Assembly: GCF_000718165.1 (NCBI RefSeq)
Contig: NZ_JOEY01000046.1
Coordinates: 62,001 to 126,000 of the forward strand
Length of the DNA: 64,000 nucleotides
Direction of reading: 5' to 3'
Source of the DNA: Streptomyces fulvoviolaceus
Lineage (GTDB): Bacteria > Actinomycetota > Actinomycetes > Streptomycetales > Streptomycetaceae
Below, one piece after another: positions 48,514 through 56,843 of this stretch (position 1 is the stretch's first letter; the number at the start of each line of letters is the position of its first letter). Made by a program: the position numbers and the translations under genes. The notes below the pieces were generated by a model, which saw only the letters and a list, made by a program, of their open reading frames with translations, had not been told where the DNA came from and searched no databases.

Positions 48514-49851
48514 GTGTCCGACGTAGAACTGGTGCTGCGCTCGACGCGCGTCGTCACTCCGGAGGGGACGCGCGGCGCAACGGTCGCGGTCTCCGCCGGG
48601 AAGATCACGGCCGTACTTCCGTACGACGCCGAGGTGCCGTCGGGTGCCCGCCTGGAGGACTTCGGCGACGACGTCCTGCTGCCCGGCCTGGTCGACACCC
48701 ACGTGCACGTCAACGACCCCGGCCGCACCGAGTGGGAGGGCTTCTGGACCGCCACCCGCGCGGCGGCGGCCGGCGGCATCACCACGCTCGTCGACATGCC
48801 CCTCAACTCCCTTCCGCCGACGACGACGGTCGACAACCTCCGTACGAAGAAGGGTGTCGCCGCCGACAAGGCCCACATCGACGTCGGCTTCTGGGGCGGC
48901 GCCCTGCCCGACAACGTCAAGGACCTGCGTCCGCTGCACGAGTCCGGCGTCTTCGGCTTCAAGGCGTTCCTGTCGCCGTCCGGCGTCGACGAGTTCCCGC
49001 ACCTCGACCAGGACCAACTCGGCCGGTCCCTGGCCGAGATCGCCTCCTTCGGCGGCCTGCTGATCGTGCACGCCGAGGACCCGCACCACCTGGAGGCCGC
49101 CCCGCAACAGGGCGGCCCCAAGTACGCCGACTTCCTGGCCTCGCGTCCGCGCGACGCCGAGGACACGGCGATCGCCCAGCTGATCGCCCAGGCGAAGAGG
49201 CTGGACGCGCGCGTGCACGTCCTCCACCTGTCCTCGTCCGACGCGCTGCCGCTGATCGCCGCCGCCAAGGCGGAGGGCGTCCGCATCACCGTCGAGACCT
49301 GCCCCCACTACCTCACCCTCACCGCCGAGGAAGTCCCCGACGGCGCAAGCGAGTTCAAGTGCTGCCCGCCCATCCGTGAGTCCGCCAACCAGGACCTGCT
49401 GTGGCAGGCGCTGGCGGACGGCACGATCGACTGCGTGGTCACGGACCACTCGCCGTCGACGGCTGACTTGAAGACGGACGACTTCGCCACCGCCTGGGGC
49501 GGCATCTCCGGCCTGCAGTTGAGCCTGGCGGCGGTGTGGACGGAGGCGCGGAAGCGGGGGCACGGTCTGGAGGACGTGGTCCGCTGGATGTCCGCGCGGA
49601 CGGCGGCCCTCGCGGGGCTCGGGCAGAAGGGCGCCATCGAGGCCGGCCGCGACGCCGACTTCGCGGTCCTCGCGCCCGACGAGACCTTCACCGTCGACCC
49701 GGCCGCCCTCCAGCACCGCAACCGCGTCACGGCGTACGCGGGCAGGACCCTGTACGGCGTCGTGAAGTCGACGTGGCTGCGCGGCCAACGCATCGTCGCG
49801 GACGGCGAGTTCACGGAGCCGAAGGGCCAACTGCTCACGCGCGCCCACTGA
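48514..49851 (+). CDS. allB: Allantoinase
   Basis: A 445-residue dihydroorotase-type amidohydrolase that opens the ring of allantoin to allantoate. Metal ligands are His63 and His65 in [11 protein letters not shown], Lys150 in [13 protein letters not shown] (expected to be carbamylated and to bridge two metals), histidines in [11 protein letters not shown] and [11 protein letters not shown], and the aspartate in [10 protein letters not shown]. The start is GTG 48514 with GAGAGGGG upstream. It is divergent from the IclR regulator, and allantoicase follows 48 bp after it on the same strand. Confidence 0.96.
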   Translation: MSDVELVLRSTRVVTPEGTRGATVAVSAGKITAVLPYDAEVPSGARLEDFGDDVLLPGLVDTHVHVNDPGRTEWEGFWTATRAAAAGGITTLVDMPLNSLPPTTTVDNLRTKKGVAADKAHIDVGFWGGALPDNVKDLRPLHESGVFGFKAFLSPSGVDEFPHLDQDQLGRSLAEIASFGGLLIVHAEDPHHLEAAPQQGGPKYADFLASRPRDAEDTAIAQLIAQAKRLDARVHVLHLSSSDALPLIAAAKAEGVRITVETCPHYLTLTAEEVPDGASEFKCCPPIRESANQDLLWQALADGTIDCVVTDHSPSTADLKTDDFATAWGGISGLQLSLAAVWTEARKRGHGLEDVVRWMSARTAALAGLGQKGAIEAGRDADFAVLAPDETFTVDPAALQHRNRVTAYAGRTLYGVVKSTWLRGQRIVADGEFTEPKGQLLTRAH

Positions 49852-49899
49852 TCCATATTTCCGCACCCGCAGCGGCCGACTCCCGAAAGGCACATACCC

Positions 49900-51015
49900 G
49901 TGACGGCGATTCCGAGTTTCACCGGCGACGCGAACCCCTACGGAGGCGGTGACCCGTACGCGGACTACCGCACCACCGACTTCCCCTTCACCCAGTACGC
50001 CGACCTCGCCGCCCGGCAGCTCGGCGCCGGTGTCATCGCCGCCAACGACGAGTTCTTCGCCCAGCGCGAGAACCTGCTGATCCCCGAGCGCGCCGAGTTC
50101 GACCCCGAGCACTTCGGGCACAAGGGCAAGATCATGGACGGCTGGGAGACACGCCGTCGGCGGGGTGCCTCGGCCGACCACCCCTGGCCGACGGCCGAGG
50201 ACCACGACTGGGCGCTGGTCCGCCTCGGCGCGCCCGGCGTGATCCGCGGGATCGTCGTCGACACGGCCCACTTCCGCGGCAACTACCCGCAGGCGGTGTC
50301 GGTCGAGGGCACATCGGTGCCCGGTTCCCCGTCCCCGGAGGAACTGCTGGGCGACGACGTCAAGTGGACGATGCTGGTCCCGCGCACCGCGGTCGGCGGC
50401 CACGCGGCCAACGGCTTCGAGGTGGCGGTAGAACAGCGCTTCACGCACCTGCGCGTCAACCAGCACCCCGACGGCGGCATCGCCCGCCTGCGGGTGTACG
50501 GCGAGGTGGTCCCGGACCCGACGTGGCTGGAGGTCCTCGGCACCTTCGACGTCGTGGCCCTGGAGAACGGCGGCCAGGCCGAGGACGCCTCGAACCTCTT
50601 CTACTCCCCGGCGTCCAACACCATCCAGCCGGGCCGCTCCCGCAAGATGGACGACGGCTGGGAGACGCGTCGCCGCCGCGACCAGGGCAACGACTGGATC
50701 CGCTACCGGCTGGTGGCCCAGTCCCAGATCCGTGCGATCGAGATCGACACGGCGTATCTGAAGGGGAACAGCGCGGGCTGGGCGTCGGTGGCGGTGCAGG
50801 ACGGCGAGGACGGTGAGTGGAGGGAGATCCTCCCGCGCACCCGCCTCCAGCCCGACACGAACCACCGCTTCGTACTCCCGGCCCCGGCGGTCGGCACGCA
50901 CGCGCGCGTGGACATCTTCCCGGACGGGGGGATCTCGCGGCTGCGACTGTTCGGCTCGCTGACGGAGGGCGGTGCGGCGGGGCTGGCGGCACGGCACCAG
51001 GAACTGGGCGGCTGA
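49900..51015 (+). CDS. alc: Allantoicase
   Basis: The 371-residue enzyme hydrolyses allantoate to ureidoglycolate and urea. It is an internal duplication of the allantoicase jelly-roll: the first repeat has IMDGWETRRRRGAS and later RVNQHPDGGIARLRVYGE, the second has MDDGWETRRRRDQGNDW and later RVDIFPDGGISRLRLFG. Both repeats keep the characteristic DGWETRRRR and PDGGI-xRLR blocks. The start is GTG 49900. Allantoicase rather than allantoate amidohydrolase means glyoxylate would be released by a ureidoglycolate lyase, which is not in this window. Transcription ends at the large inverted repeat. Confidence 0.96.
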   Translation: MTAIPSFTGDANPYGGGDPYADYRTTDFPFTQYADLAARQLGAGVIAANDEFFAQRENLLIPERAEFDPEHFGHKGKIMDGWETRRRRGASADHPWPTAEDHDWALVRLGAPGVIRGIVVDTAHFRGNYPQAVSVEGTSVPGSPSPEELLGDDVKWTMLVPRTAVGGHAANGFEVAVEQRFTHLRVNQHPDGGIARLRVYGEVVPDPTWLEVLGTFDVVALENGGQAEDASNLFYSPASNTIQPGRSRKMDDGWETRRRRDQGNDWIRYRLVAQSQIRAIEIDTAYLKGNSAGWASVAVQDGEDGEWREILPRTRLQPDTNHRFVLPAPAVGTHARVDIFPDGGISRLRLFGSLTEGGAAGLAARHQELGG

Positions 51016-51023
51016 GGCCGGGT

Positions 51024-51213
51024 TTTTCTCGCCCCCGCCGCCCCTACCCGTCCCGTCCCTGGGGGCTGCGCCCCCAGACCCCCGCTTTCGGCCTGAACGG
51101 CCTCGTCCTCAAACGCCGGACGGGCTGAGATCAGCCCCTCCGGCGTTTGAGGAGCGGGGGTTTGGGGGCGGAGCCCCCAAGGTCGGGACGGGAAGGGGCG
51201 GCGGGGGCGAAAA
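51024..51213. repeat. Long imperfect inverted repeat (GCGTTTGAGGA family)
   Basis: Two arms of about 80-105 bp face each other across a centre at 51129-51130 (GGGCTGA-GA-TCAGCCC). Each arm holds a CGCCGG(A/C)GGGGCT-like segment with CTCAAACGCCGG, a small GGGGGC...GCCCCC hairpin and a CCCGTCCCG block, ending in T/C-rich CGCCCCCGC. The left arm has about 20 extra bases. It fills the gap between the convergent alc and SDR genes. The left arm, reversed, matches the element at 21029-21110. Confidence 0.85.
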
Positions 51214-51226
51214 CACCCCACGGGCA

Positions 51227-52000
51227 TCACGCCGCATGCCCCCCGTCCACCGAGAACTCCGCTCCCGTGACGTACGACACCCCCGCCAGGTACGCCACCA
51301 TCCCCGCCACCTCCCCGACCGTCCCGAACCGCCCCACCGCCGTCATCGCCGCCTGCCCCGCCGCATACGCCCCGTCCGCCGGATTCATATCCGTGTCGAT
51401 CGGCCCCGGATGCACGATGTTCGCCGTGATCCCGCGCGCCCCCAGCTCCCGGGCCAGCGCCTTGGTCAGCCCGATCAGCGCCGACTTGCTCATCGCGTAG
51501 AGCGCCCCGCCGGGCCCCGGCACCCGCTGCGTCATGCACGTGCCGACAGTGATGATCCGACCGCCGCTCCCCATCCGGCCGGCGGCTGCCTGGGAGGCCA
51601 GAAACACCCCGCGCACGTTCACGGCGAGCACCCGGTCCACGTCCGCGAGCGACAGGCTCTCCAGCGGCCCGAGCAGCCCCACGCCCACGTTGTTCACCAG
51701 CACGTCGAGACGGCCCCCGAGCATCGACGCCGTACGCTCCACCGCCCCCGCCGCCTCCTCCGCGTCCGCGGAGTCCGCACGCAGGGCGATCGCCCGCCGC
51801 CCCAGTGCCTCGACGGCCCGTACGACGTCGTCCGCCGCCTCCTTGCTGTTCACGTACGTCACGGCCACGTCCGCGCCCTCCTGGGCGAGCCGCAGTGCCG
51901 TCGCCGCGCCGATGCCGCGGCTGCCGCCGGTGACCAGGGCGACCTTGCCGTTCAGAGTTCCGTAAGACGCGCCGCAAGTGATTCCGTCAGTGGTTGTCAT
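51227..52000 (-). CDS. SDR-family oxidoreductase
   Basis: A 257-residue classical short-chain dehydrogenase. The NAD(P) motif is ALVTGGSRGIGAATA (residues 21-35), NNVGVG is the adenine-stabilising NNAG variant, and the catalytic pair is Tyr168 and Lys172 in LYAMSK. The usual catalytic serine about 13-14 residues before the tyrosine is replaced: the segment reads IITVGTCMTQRV, so Thr154 would have to act. The end VTGAEFSVDGGHAA is typical of 3-oxoacyl-ACP reductase-like members. The substrate is unknown. It converges on allantoicase with the long inverted repeat between. Confidence 0.92.
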   Translation of the reverse strand: MTTTDGITCGASYGTLNGKVALVTGGSRGIGAATALRLAQEGADVAVTYVNSKEAADDVVRAVEALGRRAIALRADSADAEEAAGAVERTASMLGGRLDVLVNNVGVGLLGPLESLSLADVDRVLAVNVRGVFLASQAAAGRMGSGGRIITVGTCMTQRVPGPGGALYAMSKSALIGLTKALARELGARGITANIVHPGPIDTDMNPADGAYAAGQAAMTAVGRFGTVGEVAGMVAYLAGVSYVTGAEFSVDGGHAA

Positions 52001-52100
52001 GCGTCCATCCCACCGCCCGCGGCGCCGAAGCGCTGGCGGCCGACGGACACCGATCTCGACCGACCGGAACCCTTCCCTCCGCCTCGCTCGTTCTCTTCAC

Positions 52101-52910
52101 GTGACACTTCAGCAAGAGATCGTGGGCAACGCCATGCAGATGGCGGTCGTCAGCCTGCAGCCGGGGCAGACCGTGTACTGCGAGGCCGGGAAGTTCCTCT
52201 TCAAGACGACGAACGTGACCATGGAGACCCGCCTGAGCGGCCCGTCGAACGCCGACGGACAGCAGCAGCCCCAGGGCGGCATGGGCGGCATGCTGCGCCA
52301 GGCCATGGGCACCGCCATGCAGGTCGGCCAGCGCGCCCTCGCGGGCGAGTCACTGGCGTTCCAGTACTTCACCTCGACCCGCGGCGAGGGCACCGTCGGC
52401 TTCGCGGGCGTCCTGCCCGGCGAGATGCGTGCCCTGGAACTCGACGGCACGCGCGCGTGGTTCGCGGAGAAGGACGCGTTCGTCGCCGCGGAGTCCACCG
52501 TCGACTTCGGCATCGCTTTCCAGGGCGGCAAGACCGGCCGCAGCGGCGGCGAGGGTTTCGTCCTCGAGAAGTTCACCGGTCGGGGCACCGTCATCATCGC
52601 CGGCGCCGGCAACTTCATCGACCTCGACCCGGCCGACTTCGGCGGCCGTATCGAGGTCGATACGGGCTGCGTCGTCGCCTTCGAGGAGGGCATCCAGTAC
52701 GGCGTTCAGCGCGTCGGCGGGCTGAACCGCCAGGGCCTGATGAACGCCGTCTTCGGCGGCGAGGGTCTCTCCCTGGCCACCCTGGAGGGCAACGGCCGCG
52801 TCATCCTGCAGTCCCTGACCATCGAGAGCCTCGCCAACGCCCTCAGGAAGGCCCAGGGCGGCGACAAGCAGGGCCCGACAGGCGGTCTCTTCTCGACGCA
52901 CGCCGGCTGA
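52101..52910 (+). CDS. AIM24-family protein
   Basis: A 269-residue beta-rich protein of the AIM24 family. TLQQEIVGNAMQMAVVSLQP opens it, TVYCEAGKFLFKTTNVTMET follows, and FTGRGTVIIAGAGNFIDLD with YGVQRVGGLNRQGLMNAVFG and GRVILQSLTIESL are the later family blocks. A Gly/Met-rich insertion (QQQPQGGMGGMLRQAMGTAM) sits after the first third. Bacterial members have no settled function; the mitochondrial homologue affects cristae. I chose GTG 52101 because the family begins here, although no clear ribosome-binding site precedes it. Confidence 0.8.
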   Translation: MTLQQEIVGNAMQMAVVSLQPGQTVYCEAGKFLFKTTNVTMETRLSGPSNADGQQQPQGGMGGMLRQAMGTAMQVGQRALAGESLAFQYFTSTRGEGTVGFAGVLPGEMRALELDGTRAWFAEKDAFVAAESTVDFGIAFQGGKTGRSGGEGFVLEKFTGRGTVIIAGAGNFIDLDPADFGGRIEVDTGCVVAFEEGIQYGVQRVGGLNRQGLMNAVFGGEGLSLATLEGNGRVILQSLTIESLANALRKAQGGDKQGPTGGLFSTHAG

Positions 52911-52930
52911 ACCGATGAGTTGCGGGTGTC

Positions 52931-52964
52931 GGTGGGGTCTGAGCTGATGGCAACAGACCCCACC
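52931..52964 (+). terminator. Hairpin after the AIM24 gene
   Basis: A perfect 11-bp stem (GGTGGGGTCTG with CAGACCCCACC) has a 12-nt loop, 20 bp after the stop codon and 20 bp before the next gene. No T-run is present. Confidence 0.6.
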
Positions 52965-52984
52965 CGAGAGAGAAGGCACCCCTC

Positions 52985-53611
52985 ATGGGCAAGCTCGTCT
53001 CCCAGATCTTCGTCAGCCTCGACGGCGTCTACCAGGCACCCGGCGGCCCCCAGGAGGACCCCCGGGACGGCTTCGACCAGGGCGGCTGGACCGTCCCGTA
53101 CAACGACGAGGACTTCGGTCGGTTCGTCACCGAGGTCTTCGGCAGCGTCGACGCGTTCCTGCTCGGCCGCCGTACGTACGACATCTTCGCCGCGTTCTGG
53201 CCGAAGGTGACCGATCCGGCCGACCCCGTCGCCTCGAAGCTCAACGCCCTGCCGAAGTACGTCGTCTCGTCGACCCTCACCGACCCCGAGTGGGCCGGCA
53301 CCACCGTGATCAGCGGCGACCTCGCGAAGGAGGTCACCGCCCTCAAGGAGCGCACCGACGGCGAGGTCCAGCTGCACGGCAGCGGCGCGCTCGTACAGTC
53401 CCTGCTGGCACTGGACCTGATCGACACGATCCACCTGTTGACCTTCCCGGTCGTGCTCGGCGCGGGCCGCCGCCTCTTCGTCCAGGGCTCGGTGCCCACC
53501 GCCTTCAAACGCACCGGCGGGCTGATCACTTCGACGGGCGTCTCCATCCAGTCGTACGACCGCGCGGGCCGCCCGGAGTACGGCACCTACGAACTGCCCG
53601 AGAACGCCTAG
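52985..53611 (+). CDS. Dihydrofolate-reductase-fold protein (RibD C-terminal-like)
   Basis: The 208-residue protein has the DHFR/RibD-C fold used by many actinobacterial stand-alone reductases. KLVSQIFVSLDGVYQAPGGP is the start strand and loop, DAFLLGRRTYDIFAAFWP the middle block, LPKYVVSSTLTDPEW and VQLHGSGALVQSLLALDLID the cofactor-binding segments, and LTFPVVLGAGRRLF the final strand region. It should bind NADPH. The physiological substrate of this group is usually unknown. The ATG is preceded by AGAAGG. A terminator follows at 53625-53664. Confidence 0.9.
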   Translation: MGKLVSQIFVSLDGVYQAPGGPQEDPRDGFDQGGWTVPYNDEDFGRFVTEVFGSVDAFLLGRRTYDIFAAFWPKVTDPADPVASKLNALPKYVVSSTLTDPEWAGTTVISGDLAKEVTALKERTDGEVQLHGSGALVQSLLALDLIDTIHLLTFPVVLGAGRRLFVQGSVPTAFKRTGGLITSTGVSIQSYDRAGRPEYGTYELPENA

Positions 53612-53624
53612 CCCGACCTGCGGT

Positions 53625-53664
53625 CCTGCCGTCCGGCCGTTTCGTAAAGGCGCCGGGCGGCAGG
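53625..53664 (+). terminator. Terminator after the DHFR-like gene
   Basis: A 13-bp stem with one G-U pair, CCTGCCGTCCGGC and GCCGGGCGGCAGG, has a 14-nt loop. It lies 14 bp after the stop codon. Confidence 0.7.
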
Positions 53665-53753
53665 TTAACTTCGCGAAAACTCATCGGACTTGACGGGAAA
53701 ATCTCCGGAGTTGTCATTGACATGCCACTGTCTACGCGCGTCATCATGTGGTC

Positions 53754-54143
53754 ATGAGATTCCCCCCACGAATCACCCGCATCGGCGCCGCAGCCGCCGT
53801 ACTGTCCGCCCTCCTCGTCGGCGGCACCGTCGCCACCGCCACCCCGGCGGCCGCCGCGGTCGGCAGCATCTGCTACAGCGACCTGCCCTCCCAGGCGTAC
53901 GACACCCTCGAGCTGATCGAGGCCGGCGGTCCCTACCCGTACTCCCAGGACGGCACCGTCTTCCAGAACCGGGAAGGCATCCTGCCCTCCCAGTCGACCG
54001 GGTACTACCACGAGTACACGGTCATCACTCCTGGTTCGTCTACGCGCGGAGCCAAGCGCATCGTGACGGGCGAGGAGGCTCAGGAGGACTACTACACGGC
54101 CGACCACTACGAGTCGTTCGACCTGGTCGACTACGGCTGCTGA
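53754..54143 (+). CDS. Secreted guanyl-specific ribonuclease, RNase Sa/T1 family
   Basis: A 129-residue precursor. After a signal peptide (to about TATPAAAA), the mature part closely matches RNase Sa of Streptomyces: CYSDLPSQAYDTLELI, GGPYPYSQDGTVFQNREG, then the catalytic glutamate in YYHEYTVITPG, arginines in TRGAKRIVTG and the catalytic histidine in YYTADHYESFDLVD. The terminal cysteine pairs with the cysteine near the mature N-terminus. It cleaves RNA after guanosine outside the cell. An ATG two codons upstream (53748) is an alternative start. I see no barstar-like inhibitor gene beside it. Confidence 0.94.
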   Translation: MRFPPRITRIGAAAAVLSALLVGGTVATATPAAAAVGSICYSDLPSQAYDTLELIEAGGPYPYSQDGTVFQNREGILPSQSTGYYHEYTVITPGSSTRGAKRIVTGEEAQEDYYTADHYESFDLVDYGC

Positions 54144-54214
54144 GCCGAGCCGTTCACGGTCGCCCGCCGAGGTGACCTGAGGAACCGTGCGACCGCCGGA
54201 GGTCCGGTCCGCGT

Positions 54215-54415
54215 TCAGCCGGACCTCCGGCTCCCGGCGGCGGCGAACAGCGCGAACGCCAGCACGATGAGGGCGACGCTCGCGTAGACCTCGTAGCCGT
54301 CGAGAAAACCGATCCGCTGTACGAAACCGATGTGCCAGTCGGCGAACTCGTGCAGCAGCCCCATGACGCCCTGTACCAGGGCGAGGAAACCGATCAGCTC
54401 CAGCAACTGCTTCAT
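54215..54415 (-). CDS. Small two-helix membrane protein
   Basis: A 66-residue protein with two hydrophobic segments (LLELIGFLALVQGVMGLLHE and YASVALIVLAFALFAAAG) linked by a polar stretch with FADWHIGFVQRIGFLDGYEV, and a basic tail (SRRSG). I do not recognise a family with a defined role; similar short proteins are common in Streptomyces. The ATG at 54415 is preferred to an upstream ATG because the hydrophobic helix begins there. It is divergent from the sensor kinase gene at 54594. Confidence 0.7.
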   Translation of the reverse strand: MKQLLELIGFLALVQGVMGLLHEFADWHIGFVQRIGFLDGYEVYASVALIVLAFALFAAAGSRRSG

Positions 54416-54593
54416 GGGAAGACTCTCGCCCCGCGGACCCCCCACAGACATCGGCCGCGGGGCGAGCCCCGTCCCGCGAAAGCATCGAGCGTGCCGGGCC
54501 GATCGCGTCGAAAGTCTCGGGCAGTGCGACTTTGGTCGCCGATCGCGGGCACAGAGAGGTGCGGCGGGCCCTCACTGCGTAGATTTGTCGACC

Positions 54594-55844
54594 GTGAGTG
54601 TTGACGAGACGGTGCCCGAGCCGCCCGCCTTCCCCGGCCGGCGCTGGCTGATGCCGTCCGCCGTGATCCACGAGTTCGCCCCGGACACCGGACGACCCGG
54701 CCGGCGGCCCCGGCGCACCGCGCGCGACTGGATCGTCGACTTCTCCTGCTTCCTGCTGGCCGTGCTGGTCGGCATAGCCGGAGCGGACGCGCTGACCGAC
54801 AACCCGCACGTCTCGCACGACCTCGCCGTCGTCGACCAGCTGCTCGGCGCGCTGGCCTGCGCGGCCGTGTGGCTGCGCCGCCGCTGGCCGGTCGGGCTGG
54901 CCGTCGCGACGATCCCCGTCGGGTTGGTTTCCGACACCGCCGGCGGCGCCTGCCTGATCGCCCTGTTCACACTCGCCGTGCACCGCCCCTTCCGGTACGT
55001 GGCCTGGGTGGGCGGTATCTCCGTCGCGCTGACCCCGGTCTACTTCTGGCTGCGCCCCGACCCCGAGCTGCCGTACCTCGTCGCGGTCGCCCTCTTCGGG
55101 CTGCTGACCGCGGCGGTGGTCGGCTGGGGCATGTTCGTGCGGTCCAAGCGACAGCTCATGCTGAGTCTGCGCGACCGCACCCGGCGCGCGGAGACCGAGG
55201 CTCGGCTGCGTGCCGAGCAGGCGCAGCGGCTCGCGCGCGAGGCCATCGCCCGCGAGATGCACGACGTCCTCGCGCACCGGCTGACGCTGCTGAGCGTGCA
55301 CGCGGGTGCCCTGGAGTTCCGGCCGGACGCACCCGGGGAGGAGATCGCGCGGGCGGCCGGAGTCATCCGGGAGAGCGCGCACGAGGCCCTCCAGGACCTG
55401 CGGGAGATCATCGGCGTCCTCAGGGCGGGCGAGCCGGACGAGGCGGGCCGCCCCCAGCCGACGCTCCCGGCGCTGGACACGCTGGTCGCCGAATCCCGCG
55501 AGGCCGGCATGAAGGTCACCCTCGACAACCGCGTCACCGACCCCGCCGCCGTCCCCAGCTCCGTCGGCCGCACCGCCTACCGCATCGCCCAGGAGTGCCT
55601 GACCAACGCCCGCAAGCACGCCCCCGGCACGGAGGTCACGGTGACCGTCACCGGTGCCCCGGGCGAGGGCCTCGTCGTCTCCGTACGCAACCCCGCACCC
55701 GAGGGCGAGGTGCCGCACGTCCCCGGTTCCGGCCAGGGCCTGATCGGCCTGGGCGAACGCGCGATGCTGGCCGGAGGTCGGCTGGAGCACGGGCCGGAGG
55801 AGGACGGGGCGTTCCGGGTCCGGGCCTGGCTGCCGTGGGGATGA
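54594..55844 (+). CDS. Two-component sensor histidine kinase (NarL-partner, HisKA_3 type)
   Basis: A 416-residue membrane kinase. Several N-terminal hydrophobic helices (about 45-65, 85-100, 115-180) precede the dimerisation helix with the phospho-accepting histidine in AREAIAREMHDVLAHRLTLL. The C-terminal ATPase region has NARKHAPGTEVTVTV as the N box and GSGQGLIGLGERAMLAGG as the G box. No large extracellular sensor is present, so it probably senses the membrane or binds its signal there. The GTG at 54594 lies 8 bp after a TAGATT -10-like box (54580-54585), so the mRNA may be leaderless. The partner response regulator follows. Confidence 0.93.
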   Translation: MSVDETVPEPPAFPGRRWLMPSAVIHEFAPDTGRPGRRPRRTARDWIVDFSCFLLAVLVGIAGADALTDNPHVSHDLAVVDQLLGALACAAVWLRRRWPVGLAVATIPVGLVSDTAGGACLIALFTLAVHRPFRYVAWVGGISVALTPVYFWLRPDPELPYLVAVALFGLLTAAVVGWGMFVRSKRQLMLSLRDRTRRAETEARLRAEQAQRLAREAIAREMHDVLAHRLTLLSVHAGALEFRPDAPGEEIARAAGVIRESAHEALQDLREIIGVLRAGEPDEAGRPQPTLPALDTLVAESREAGMKVTLDNRVTDPAAVPSSVGRTAYRIAQECLTNARKHAPGTEVTVTVTGAPGEGLVVSVRNPAPEGEVPHVPGSGQGLIGLGERAMLAGGRLEHGPEEDGAFRVRAWLPWG

Positions 55845-55936
55845 CCCACGAACTGGCGCTGCCCTCCGGGGTGTTCGGGACGCCGGCCGCCGCGGCTTGC
55901 GCAACTCACCCGCCCCAAGCGTGATTACGTGAGCCC

Positions 55937-56617
55937 ATGACTGCCATCAGACTGCTCCTCGTCGACGACGACCCGCTGGTGAGGGCCGGCCTGTCCCTGA
56001 TGATGGGCGGCGCCGACGACATCGAGATCGTCGGCGAGGCGGCGGACGGCAGCGAGGTCGAGGCGGTCGTCGACCGCACCCGCCCGGACGTCGTCCTCAT
56101 GGACATCCGCATGCCCGCGGTGGACGGCCTCGCGGCCACGGAGCGACTGCGCGGCCGCAAGGACGCCCCGCAGGTCGTCGTCCTGACGACCTTCCACGCG
56201 GACGAGCAGGTGCTGCGCGCCCTGCGCGCGGGCGCCGCCGGGTTCGTCCTCAAGGACACCCCGCCCGCGGAGATCCTCGACGCGGTCCGCCGGGTCGCGG
56301 CCGGCGACCCCGTCCTGTCGCCCACCGTCACCCGTCAACTGATGGAGCACGCGGCCGGCACCGCCGCCGACACACGACGAGCACGCGCGCGTGAACGCAT
56401 CACCGCCCTCAACGACCGCGAACGCGAGGTCGCCGTGGAGGTCGGCCGGGGCCTGTCCAACGCCGAGATCTCCGCCGCCCTCTTCATGAGCGTCGCCACC
56501 GTCAAGACCCACGTCTCCCGCATCCTGGCCAAGCTCGACCTCAACAACCGTGTGCAGATCGCCCTGTTGGCGTACGACGCGGGACTGTTGGAGGAGACGG
56601 AGGAAGACGGGCACTAG
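55937..56617 (+). CDS. NarL/LuxR-family response regulator
   Basis: This 226-residue response regulator has a receiver domain with the acidic pair in LLLVDDDPLVRAGL, the phospho-accepting aspartate in VVLMDIRMPAVDG, the threonine in VVLTTFHAD and lysine in FVLKDTPP, and a C-terminal LuxR helix-turn-helix (LNDREREVAVEVGRGLSNAE, SVATVKTHVSRILAKL). It should be phosphorylated by the kinase encoded 92 bp upstream. Target genes are unknown. Its stop codon TAG lies inside the 8-bp duplication that flanks a MITE-like element. Confidence 0.95.
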   Translation: MTAIRLLLVDDDPLVRAGLSLMMGGADDIEIVGEAADGSEVEAVVDRTRPDVVLMDIRMPAVDGLAATERLRGRKDAPQVVVLTTFHADEQVLRALRAGAAGFVLKDTPPAEILDAVRRVAAGDPVLSPTVTRQLMEHAAGTAADTRRARARERITALNDREREVAVEVGRGLSNAEISAALFMSVATVKTHVSRILAKLDLNNRVQIALLAYDAGLLEETEEDGH

Positions 56618-56792
56618 CGCCCGTCCGGCGGGTCATGCCGGCGTCGCGGGGTCTGGCACGCGTTGTCGTTGGTCGCCGACGCTCTGCGTCACTCTCACCT
56701 CCGCCCTGCAGCCGCACGCACCAGACCCCGCCCGGGTTGCCGACGGGCGCCGCTTCTTACCGCCGGCCTGATCCGCCGGACGGGCACTAGCG
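56612..56792. mobile_element. MITE-like element of 165 bp with 24-bp inverted ends and 8-bp target duplication
   Basis: The element proper is 56620-56784. Its ends are inverted repeats of 24 bp with 22 matches (left starts CCCGTCCGGCGG; right 56761-56784 reads CGCCGGCCTG...CCGGACGGG). An inner inverted pair, GCGGGGTCTGG (56646-56656) and its complement (56721-56731), lies within. CACTAGCG is repeated exactly at 56612-56619 and 56785-56792 as a direct repeat. It carries no gene. The insertion lies at the stop codon of the response regulator, in a 226-bp gap before the P450 gene. Confidence 0.75.
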
Positions 56793-56843
56793 GTGGATGC
56801 CGGGCGTTGTCAGTGCGAGAGGGAACCGGGGGAGGGGACGGCG

